Shown here: piece by piece, positions 1 through 4,568 of the stretch
How positions within the stretch are numbered: the stretch's first letter is position 1
Layout of the letters: each line of letters begins with the position of its first letter
Assembly (NCBI GenBank): GCA_946404295.1
Contig: CAMJDE010000032.1
Span: forward strand, 1 to 11,771
DNA: 11,771 bases
From: an uncultured Clostridia bacterium
GTDB taxonomy: Bacteria; Bacillota; Clostridia; Oscillospirales; CAG-272
Direction of reading: 5' to 3'
Notes under the pieces: model-generated
The model's database searches: none
Told to the model about the DNA's origin: nothing
What the model saw: only the letters and a program-made list of their open reading frames with translations
Program-made: the position numbers and the translations under genes

Positions 1-328
1 AGATCAGGACCGAGAGCAGGATGCTCACGTTGTCGGCGCGCTTCAGCACGCGGCGCTCGGTGGTCGTCCCGCGTTCGAGCGAACGGCGGAACACCTTTTT
101 TACGAAAAACGTCCCGATCGGCTTGTCCAGCAGGTTGCAGAGCGGTTTCAGAACGAACGCGATGATCCCGCCCGCGATGAAAGGCGAGAGGATCGAGAGG
201 ATCTTCGCAAACAGATTGTTCGCGGCGATCGACCGGTCGATCAGGAACCCGAGCAGAACGCAGCCCGTCAGGATCACGGCGCAGAAAACGGCGATCGTCA
301 ACTGCTTCCGGAAAGTCAGGTTTTTCAT
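1..328 (-). CDS. AI-2E family (PerM/YdiK-like) transporter, N-terminal part, cut by left edge
   Basis: The reverse strand encodes 109 residues starting MKNLTFRKQLTIAVFCAVIL and running off the left edge without a stop. Residues about 9-30 form a first hydrophobic segment. A second follows around ILSILSPFIAGGIIAFVLKP, and this pattern of a loop, then SPF(I)xGxxIAfxLkPL, then a basic segment (FVKKVFRRS) is typical of the AI-2E family transporter N-terminus. The family comprises polytopic inner-membrane proteins of about 350-400 residues, some linked to export of signals or ions; the substrate here cannot be told. The start is fixed by a GGAGGGAG ribosome binding site just upstream and a consensus promoter at 361-389. 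The neighbour at 530 is divergent, so no shared operon is implied. The protein is truncated only by the window edge. Confidence 0.8.
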   Translation of the reverse strand, partial: MKNLTFRKQLTIAVFCAVILTGCVLLGFLIDRSIAANNLFAKILSILSPFIAGGIIAFVLKPLCNLLDKPIGTFFVKKVFRRSLERGTTTERRVLKRADNVSILLSVLI

Positions 329-360
329 TACTCCCTCCGCGGAAATTTCGATACGTAATC

Positions 361-389
361 ATTATACCATCAGGGGGGGTGAAAATCAA
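361..389 (-). promoter_or_regulatory. Sigma-A promoter of the AI-2E family gene
   Basis: On the minus strand, TTGATT (384-389) is separated by 17 bases from TATAAT (361-366), with TGG directly before the -10 box (extended -10). The spacer holds a run of seven C (seven G on the plus strand, 373-379). Predicted transcription starts near 354, giving a short leader of about 26 bases that carries the ribosome binding site. Confidence 0.8.
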
Positions 390-433
390 GTCGGTTTGCA
401 GAAAAGATTTTTTTAGTAATTTGAAAAAAATGT

Positions 434-462
434 TTGCTTTTTTACAAAAGAAGTGTTATAAT
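434..462 (+). promoter_or_regulatory. Sigma-A promoter of the 285-residue membrane protein
   Basis: TTGCTT (434-439), a 17-base spacer, and TATAAT (457-462) preceded by TGT (454-456, an extended -10). The region is AT-rich. Transcription should start near 469. The -35 box lies about 45 bases from the -35 box of the divergent promoter, so the two are back to back without overlap. Confidence 0.85.
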
Positions 463-482
463 AGAAACATCCATACGAGATA

Positions 483-511
483 AGGGTGGAAAGGTCTGTC
501 CGAACCGCCCT
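483..511 (+). other. Hairpin in the 5' leader of the membrane-protein gene
   Basis: AGGGTGG (483-489) can pair with CCGCCCT (505-511), seven pairs including one G-U, around a 15-base loop. It sits between the predicted transcription start (about 469) and the ribosome binding site (GAGGAGAC, about 515-522). It could affect mRNA stability or translation. It matches no riboswitch class I know. Confidence 0.35.
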
Positions 512-529
512 GGAAGAGGAGACGAGACA

Positions 530-1387
530 ATGAAACTTGCAACACAGAACCGGCGTTCCGCGTTCGTCCTGATCCTGCTTGCGGTTCTGCTGCTTTTCAC
601 CGTGATGGGCTTTGCCGCCGGTGAAACGACCGGCAGCGTTGCCGAGGCGGCGAAGAACGGCGTAGAAACGATCCGCGGCTACGTCAGCGCGGGGATCGAG
701 AAACTGAAGAGCGCCAATTACATCGGCGACGCGTGCACGGCGGCGTTCGACGCCCTCGGCAGCATCCGGGATTATTGGTGGATCATCATCGGCGTCGTCG
801 CCCTGATCGAGTGCTTCTTCGGTTACCGTCTGTTCCGGATCGAACTCGCGATCTTCGGGTTCATCGGCGGTTTCGTCGGCGGACTTCTCCTGTTCCCGCA
901 GCTCGTCAAACTGATCCCCGCGATGGGCGACGCTCCCTTCGTCGAGACCATCATCGCCGCGATCCTCGGTATCGCGGGCCTTCTGCTTACCCAGTTCTTC
1001 TTCAAGGCGGCGGTCGTGATCGCCGTCGGCTACGCCGGCTACCTCTTCTCCGACCCCTATCTTGCCGGTTTTGACAACGCGCTCCTGTACCGCATCCTGA
1101 TCGGCGTCGGTCTCGCGATCCTGACCTTCCTGCTCCTCAAGGTCATCATCGTTCTTATGACCGGTCTCTTCGGCGGTATGATCGCGCTCGCGCAGCTCAC
1201 CTGCAAGATCGACGCGATCCAGAAGCCCCTGCTCGAGGACAACGATATCGTCGCTCAGATTTTCGACGTGATCGGCAAACTCGGGCTCGGCATCAACGCC
1301 CTGACGATCGCCTTGATCATCGGCGCGGTGATCGGCATCCTCGGCGTGATCTTCCAGTTCGCGAACACCGCTCGCAGAAGAGCGTGA
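530..1387 (+). CDS. Polytopic membrane protein with signal peptide, possibly TMEM198/DUF4203-like
   Basis: This 285-residue protein has a signal peptide-like N-terminus (MKLATQNRRS, then a hydrophobic core at 11-29 ending MGFAAG). A short helical external stretch (about 31-80) follows, then about seven hydrophobic segments (roughly 83-101, 103-122, 139-156, 157-173, 187-204, 205-222, 255-277) and a basic tail TARRRA. Gly-rich membrane motifs (GFIGGFVGGLL, 110-120; GLFGGMIAL, 212-220) recall TMEM198/DUF4203-type domains, but the resemblance is from memory and the function is unknown. ATG 530 is chosen because GAGGAGAC lies 8 bases upstream. The in-frame ATG at 434 falls inside the promoter -35 box and cannot be in the transcript. 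A hairpin terminator follows at 1407-1447, so the gene is probably monocistronic. Confidence 0.75.
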   Translation: MKLATQNRRSAFVLILLAVLLLFTVMGFAAGETTGSVAEAAKNGVETIRGYVSAGIEKLKSANYIGDACTAAFDALGSIRDYWWIIIGVVALIECFFGYRLFRIELAIFGFIGGFVGGLLLFPQLVKLIPAMGDAPFVETIIAAILGIAGLLLTQFFFKAAVVIAVGYAGYLFSDPYLAGFDNALLYRILIGVGLAILTFLLLKVIIVLMTGLFGGMIALAQLTCKIDAIQKPLLEDNDIVAQIFDVIGKLGLGINALTIALIIGAVIGILGVIFQFANTARRRA

Positions 1388-1406
1388 TCTCCTTCGTATG
1401 AAAAAT

Positions 1407-1447
1407 ACCGCAACGGCTGACCGACAGGCGCCGTTGCGGTTGCTTTA
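1407..1447 (+). terminator. Intrinsic terminator, weak U-tract
   Basis: ACCGCAACGGC (1407-1417) pairs perfectly with GCCGTTGCGGT (1430-1440) around a 12-base loop. The tail TGCTTTATG has few consecutive T, so termination may be partial and some transcripts may run into the VOC gene, for which I see no strong separate promoter. Confidence 0.7.
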
Positions 1448-1473
1448 TGTAAGAAAAGAGGAAAAAACGAAAA

Positions 1474-1893
1474 ATGTCAAACGACGTGCTCCCGACCCTC
1501 GGGTTTCATCATATCGGACTGAAAGCGAGCGATTTTGACGCCTCGCGCGTCTTCTACGCCGCCCTCGGGATGCGGGAGGTGCTCTCGTGGGGAGAGGGCG
1601 AACGCGCGATCACGATGTTTGACGTCGGCGACGGCGGCATGATCGAGATTTTCGCCAACGGCGGGGAAGAGTACTCCGCAAACGGCAAGTGGATCCACCT
1701 CGCCCTTCACGTCGCGGACGTCGACGCCGCTTTCGATACGGCGCTTGCCGCCGGGGCGACGGTCGTGACCCCGCCCAAGACGGTGGAACTGCAGTCGCGT
1801 CCGCGCCTCGCCACCATCCGCGTCGCCTTCGTCGCGGGACCCGACGGCGAACAGATCGAATTCTTCCGCGAATTGGAGGACAGGAGAGGATGA
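1474..1893 (+). CDS. VOC family (glyoxalase/bleomycin-resistance fold) protein
   Basis: The 139 residues form one vicinal-oxygen-chelate module: beta-alpha-beta-beta-beta repeats with FHHIGLKASDFDASRVFY at 11-28, GMIEIF at 55-60, WIHLALHVADVDAAF at 73-87 and GPDGEQIEFFREL at 122-134. All four usual metal ligands can be placed (H13, E58, H75, E129), so it is likely an active metal-dependent lyase, isomerase or dioxygenase rather than a binding-only relative. It resembles lactoylglutathione-lyase-like proteins, but the substrate is unknown. AGAGGA lies about 11 bases upstream of ATG, a slightly long spacing. The stop overlaps the next gene's start (ATGA, 1890-1893), suggesting translational coupling. 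Confidence 0.85.
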   Translation: MSNDVLPTLGFHHIGLKASDFDASRVFYAALGMREVLSWGEGERAITMFDVGDGGMIEIFANGGEEYSANGKWIHLALHVADVDAAFDTALAAGATVVTPPKTVELQSRPRLATIRVAFVAGPDGEQIEFFRELEDRRG

Positions 1894-2480
1894 CCCGCCT
1901 CGGAAAGGAGAACGCCGCCGAACGCCTCGCCGCGATCATCCGGGGCGAATCGAACGGAATGGCGCACTACTACGTCGCCCTCGACGGCGCCGACGAGGGG
2001 GAGATCAAGGCGCTTTCCGACGCGCTGGCAAAAAAACTGTCGGCGTTCGTGATCCCGACCGACGCCTTTCTGCTCCCGTCCCGGAATCTGACTCCCGAAC
2101 GCGCCGCCCTCCCCGGCGGGCTGTTCGACTACGAGCGGTTCACCCGCGAGGTCGCCCGTCCGTTCCTCTCGAAAAAACTCCCCGAATACGGCGTGTACAA
2201 CGAGCGCATCCGCGGGACGGTCGAACGGGTCCGGGTGCCGGAGCGCGAGGTTTACCTCGTCGCGGGGAACTACGCCCTGCATCCCGAGATCCCCGACTTC
2301 TACGATCTGCGGGTCGTTCTCCGCGACGCGCCCGCCGACGGCGCGATCGCGACCTACCTGTCTGCGTATATGATCGAGGAGTTCTGCGACGTCCTGATAA
2401 CCGACGAGGCGCCGACCGACGACGGGGAAGAGACCTTCGACGGCTTCTCGCTCCCGCTCTCCCTCGACGGGGACGCCTGA
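1890..2480 (+). CDS. Uridine kinase-like protein lacking P-loop and lid (probable pseudokinase)
   Basis: This 196-residue protein follows the order of bacterial uridine kinase-like P-loop proteins. YVALDGADEGEIKALSDALA (28-47) sits where the family has a DGxxGSGKST P-loop. VIPTDAFLLP (54-63) matches the VIHMDDFFLP motif, keeping D58. LTPERAALPGGLFDYERF (68-84) matches the substrate-binding loop, and VYLVAGNYALHPEIPDFYDLRVVL (121-144) matches the VVEGSYSxHPxxxxYDLxxFL strand. The Walker A Lys and Ser/Thr are absent, and the Arg-rich lid expected after the DLxxxL strand is missing, so ATP use is doubtful (inference). The frame is intact, with codon use like its neighbours, so it is not decayed. 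GGAGAGG inside the VOC gene is its ribosome binding site, and ATG 1890 overlaps that gene's stop. A nucleotide- or sugar-sensing or scaffold role is possible but unproven. Confidence 0.7.
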   Translation: MTRLGKENAAERLAAIIRGESNGMAHYYVALDGADEGEIKALSDALAKKLSAFVIPTDAFLLPSRNLTPERAALPGGLFDYERFTREVARPFLSKKLPEYGVYNERIRGTVERVRVPEREVYLVAGNYALHPEIPDFYDLRVVLRDAPADGAIATYLSAYMIEEFCDVLITDEAPTDDGEETFDGFSLPLSLDGDA

Positions 2481-2491
2481 TCCCTTTTTTT
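2470..2491 (+). terminator. Weak terminator-like hairpin overlapping the stop codon
   Basis: GGGA (2470-2473) can pair with TCCC (2481-2484) around a 7-base loop containing the TGA, followed by seven T (2485-2491). The stem is only 4-5 pairs, so this is tentative. The stronger inverted repeat at 2529-2568 probably does most of the termination. Confidence 0.35.
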
Positions 2492-2528
2492 GCCGTATCA
2501 CGGGAGATTTTGGCAACCGCCCCCGTTG

Positions 2529-2568
2529 GAAAACGCCCCTTTTGCAAGTCTGCAAAAGGGGCGTTTTC
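2529..2568. terminator. Bidirectional terminator, 18-bp perfect inverted repeat
   Basis: The arms at 2529-2546 and 2551-2568 are perfectly complementary around a 4-base loop (AGTC). Each arm contains CGCCCC/GGGGCG flanked by A4 and T4, so both strands yield a stem followed by U residues. It lies between the convergent genes ending at 2480 (plus) and 2654 (minus), which fits a shared bidirectional terminator. Confidence 0.85.
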
Positions 2569-2570
2569 GG

Positions 2571-2650
2571 TGAAGTCCGCGCTGCGCGCGGGTGAAGTTC
2601 CGCTGCGCGGAGTAAAGTCCTGCTTCGCAGGGGTGTGCGCTTCGCGCGCG
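2571..2650. repeat. Tandem array of four short TGAAGT-spaced hairpins
   Basis: Four consecutive small palindromes are separated by a conserved spacer. TGAAGT (2571) precedes CCGCGC-TGC-GCGCGG (2577-2591). TGAAGT (2593) precedes TCCGC-TGC-GCGGA (2599-2611). TAAAGT (2613) precedes CCTGC-TTC-GCAGG (2619-2631). A degenerate fourth unit has GCGC-TTC-GCGC (2637-2647). The period is about 20-22 bases. Stem sequences differ but remain self-complementary, loops are always TGC or TTC, and spacers are conserved. I recall similar TGAAGT/hairpin arrays between genes in Clostridia; their function is not established as far as I know. Confidence 0.7.
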
Positions 2651-2653
2651 GGG

Positions 2654-2896
2654 TTATTGGTTGGCGTTGTGCGCGGAGAGCCACGCCTCGACCTTCGCCT
2701 TCGCGATGCACGAGATCTTCTCGGCGGGGTAGGGGGACGTCTCGCCCCCGTTGGTGTAGACGAAATACTTGCCGTCCTCGGTTTCGTAGAGCGTCTCCTC
2801 GTATCCGGCGGGGTCGCCGAAATACCCGTGCACGTTCTTCGAGACGACGGCGGCGTTCTCGGTGTCGTAGACGGTTCCTCTGATGGTTTTCTTCAT
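2654..2896 (-). CDS. Small conserved hypothetical protein (80 residues)
   Basis: The protein begins MKKTIRGTVYDTENAAVV and contains ETLYETEDGKYFVYTNGGETSPY (about 34-56), ending with a helix ISCIAKAKVEAWLSAHNANQ. It matches a pattern I remember from short Firmicutes hypothetical proteins: MKKxIxGxxYDTxTA, then LYxxxxGxYFLyxxGGxxSxY, then a C-terminal helix with AxxW. It is predicted to be a soluble, beta-rich cytoplasmic domain with no assigned function. A strong AGGGAGG ribosome binding site lies about 9 bases before the ATG. The ROK kinase gene is 81 bases upstream on the same strand with no clear minus-strand terminator between them, so the two may be cotranscribed. Confidence 0.75.
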   Translation of the reverse strand: MKKTIRGTVYDTENAAVVSKNVHGYFGDPAGYEETLYETEDGKYFVYTNGGETSPYPAEKISCIAKAKVEAWLSAHNANQ

Positions 2897-2938
2897 CGGT
2901 TTTTCCTCCCTTTCTATGTTTCGTGTGCGTTATCATTC

Positions 2939-2971
2939 CCCCGTTTTCCCGGCTTCATTCACCGGACGGGG
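2939..2971 (-). other. Intercistronic hairpin between ROK kinase and the 80-residue gene
   Basis: CCCCGT (2939-2944) pairs with ACGGGG (2966-2971), and inside it CCGG (2949-2952) pairs with CCGG (2962-2965), with a TTTC bulge. In the minus-strand transcript it follows the ROK stop codon, but no U-tract follows the stem. I read it as an mRNA processing or stability element, or a weak terminator, not a standard intrinsic terminator. Confidence 0.4.
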
Positions 2972-2977
2972 AAAAAA

Positions 2978-3937
2978 TCAGATCCCGAGCCCCGCGGCGC
3001 CGATGATCCCGGCGTCGTTGCCCAGTTCCGCGATCCGGACCTCGCAGCGGTTCGGCAGGTTTCTCGTGTATTGCTCGGTGCGGATGATCGCGAGCAGCGG
3101 GTTCAGCAGGTTTTCGCGCTCGTTGCAGATGCCGCCGCCGATCGAAAGGACCTCGGGCTGGAAGATGTTAATCATATTCGTAATGCCGCAGGCAAGATAC
3201 GCAATATACTCGCGCACGACGTCCGCGCCGGGAACGTCGCCCTTCTTCATGGCGGAGAAGGCGGTGCGCGCCGAGATCCGCCCGGTCGCGTCGAACTCCT
3301 CGACCATCAGGGACGGGATCCCCTTGATCTTGCATTCGTTGACCTTCTCGCGCGTCATATTGATCAGTCCGGTCGCCGAACTGTACGCCTCCCAGCACCC
3401 CCGCCGTCCGCAGGAGCAGGGACGGCCGTTGTACTCGATCACGGTGTGACCGAGTTCGCCCGCCGCGTGGTTGAAGCCCGAGTAGACCTTGCCGTCGAGG
3501 ACGATGCCGCCCCCGACCCCGGTCCCGAGCGTGACCATGACCGATTTTCTCGTTCCCTTCGCCGCTCCGGCAAGCGCCTCCGCGAGGGCGGCGGCGTTGG
3601 CGTCGTTCTCGATCAGCACGCGGGAAACCGGCAGATAGGACTTGAAAACGTCCGCGATGGGGAAGCGCAGGAAGGGCAGATTGTTCGCGTATTCGACGAC
3701 CCCGGTGTCGCTGTTCGCCGTGCCGGGCGTCGCGATCCCGACCGAGGACACTTCGTCAAGTTTGATCCCGTTCTCCGACAGAAGTCCGGCGGTCAGATCC
3801 GCCATATCCTTCACGATCAGTTCGGGCGCGCGGTCGGGTTTGGTGGGGACGCTCGCCTTGTAAAGGATCTTGAGGTCCTTGTCGCAGACGCCTGCCGCAA
3901 TGTTCGTTCCGCCGAGGTCAATGCCAACGTATACCAT
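2978..3937 (-). CDS. ROK-family sugar kinase (glucokinase-like)
   Basis: This 319-residue protein has the length and motifs of ROK hexokinases, which phosphorylate a hexose (often glucose, N-acetylmannosamine, fructose or allose) using ATP in the cytoplasm. Visible features are the phosphate-1 motif DLGGTN (7-12), the catalytic aspartate in ENDANAAALAEA (D112), the phosphate-2 region VTLGTGVGGGIVLDG (135-149), the sugar-binding ELGH (E161, H164), the zinc motif CSCGRRGCWE (C174, C176, C181) and the adenosine-region GGGI (267-270). No helix-turn-helix precedes the kinase domain, so it is an enzyme, not a ROK repressor. The start is ATG 3937, with AAAAGGAG six bases upstream. The upstream in-frame ATG at 4018 lies ahead of the predicted transcription start. 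It is divergent from the sugar-importer operon, which suggests, without proving, that it handles an imported sugar. Confidence 0.93.
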   Translation of the reverse strand: MVYVGIDLGGTNIAAGVCDKDLKILYKASVPTKPDRAPELIVKDMADLTAGLLSENGIKLDEVSSVGIATPGTANSDTGVVEYANNLPFLRFPIADVFKSYLPVSRVLIENDANAAALAEALAGAAKGTRKSVMVTLGTGVGGGIVLDGKVYSGFNHAAGELGHTVIEYNGRPCSCGRRGCWEAYSSATGLINMTREKVNECKIKGIPSLMVEEFDATGRISARTAFSAMKKGDVPGADVVREYIAYLACGITNMINIFQPEVLSIGGGICNERENLLNPLLAIIRTEQYTRNLPNRCEVRIAELGNDAGIIGAAGLGI

Positions 3938-4018
3938 GATTACTCCTTTTCGAGCCGCGCTCCGGCTCTTTTTCTTGGGTTCCGGCGCGGGTGGCGCCGC
4001 GGATTTCTTCCTTCTCAT

Positions 4019-4047
4019 ATTATACCCGCGCGCGAGAGCAAAGTCAA
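4019..4047 (-). promoter_or_regulatory. Sigma-A promoter of the ROK kinase gene
   Basis: On the minus strand, TTGACT (4042-4047), a 17-base spacer and a perfect TATAAT (4019-4024). Transcription should begin near 4012, giving a leader of about 75 bases with a small hairpin at 3952-3968 beside the ribosome binding site. The near-consensus boxes imply a strong promoter. Confidence 0.85.
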
Positions 4048-4277
4048 GCGAAAAAGCGAAAAAAGCGCGCGCGCTCGGCACGTTTTTCGCCCTTGGGGAC
4101 GCCCGGAGCGTTATTTGCGCGCCCGTAAGAGACGTCAAACTGTCGGATGTAGAAAATGAACCTGTATTTTTGGTGATTTAGCACAATTATTCAAATCTGT
4201 TTTTAGATACTGCTCCCAACGCCCTTTTACCGGAAATAAGAAACTGTAAGTTAACAAAGAGCGCGTTCGGATCAAAC

Positions 4278-4304
4278 GACCGTAGTAAATACGGTCTTTT
4301 TGTT
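4278..4304 (+). terminator. Orphan intrinsic terminator
   Basis: GACCGTA (4278-4284) pairs with TACGGTC (4290-4296) around GTAAA, followed by TTTTTGTT. This is a well-formed plus-strand terminator in the divergent region, yet no plus-strand gene ends before it. It may end a short untranslated RNA starting in the AT-rich sequence around 4140-4230, though I see only weak promoter boxes there. Confidence 0.6.
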
Positions 4305-4366
4305 CCTATTTTAAGTAATTAATAGTTACTTTCTCCGCCGAATCCGGACTTTTCAGCGCCCGGATC

Positions 4367-4387
4367 GACCGTCGCCGCGGTCTTTTT
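4367..4387 (+). terminator. Second terminator-like hairpin
   Basis: GACCG (4367-4371) pairs with CGGTC (4378-4382) around a 6-base loop, followed by five T. It shares the string CGGTCTTTTTG with the hairpin at 4278-4304. The stem is short, so this is tentative. Confidence 0.4.
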
Positions 4388-4466
4388 GGGTTGGCAAAGA
4401 CGGAAATCTTTTCCACGGTCGGGCGTTTTTTCACTTCGGGCGGCGATTTTATATAGAATATAAATC

Positions 4467-4495
4467 TTGACTTTTTCCCGCGCATATGGTAAAAT
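4467..4495 (+). promoter_or_regulatory. Sigma-A promoter of the sugar-importer operon
   Basis: TTGACT (4467-4472), a 17-base spacer and TAAAAT (4490-4495) with TGG just before it (extended -10). Transcription should start near 4502, giving a leader of about 67 bases. I see no clear operator palindrome overlapping the boxes, so control by a repressor cannot be read from the sequence. Confidence 0.85.
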
Positions 4496-4568
4496 AACGG
4501 CAGACTTTAATGGGAGAACTATGCCATTTCCTCCCCGGCGGGTCTAAATTCTTTGGAGGTCACACGGT

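Larger units (their letters stand above)
3938..4568. other. Divergent intergenic region, 631 bases, no convincing gene
   Basis: This stretch separates the ROK kinase (minus) from the transport operon (plus). It contains the ROK leader and promoter (3938-4047), an AT-rich middle (about 4139-4340), two terminator-like hairpins on the plus strand (4278-4304, 4367-4387), a GC-rich segment, and the operon promoter and leader (4467-4568). The ROK leader has a small hairpin GAGCC/GGCTC (3952-3968) just before its ribosome binding site. I find no ORF with a ribosome binding site and no tRNA or known riboswitch. Confidence 0.6.

Noticed and set aside
2571..2650. CRISPR array
   Set aside because: Units are only about 20 bases, spacers are conserved and stems vary, the reverse of a CRISPR pattern, and no cas gene is present.
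1707..2936. Minus-strand open frame of 409 codons spanning three genes
   Set aside because: It crosses the terminator, the hairpin array and recognised genes on both strands, and its product has no recognisable fold.
3938..4138. N-terminal extension of the ROK kinase (starts at 4138 or 4018)
   Set aside because: Both starts lie upstream of the predicted transcription start near 4012, the added residues are low-complexity basic, and ATG 3937 has a good ribosome binding site and the canonical family start.
4396..4440. Third terminator at the T6 run near 4426-4431
   Set aside because: The GC-rich sequence before it (CACGGTCGGGCG) has no adequate pairing partner immediately upstream. GGAAA/TTTCC nearby is short and too far away.
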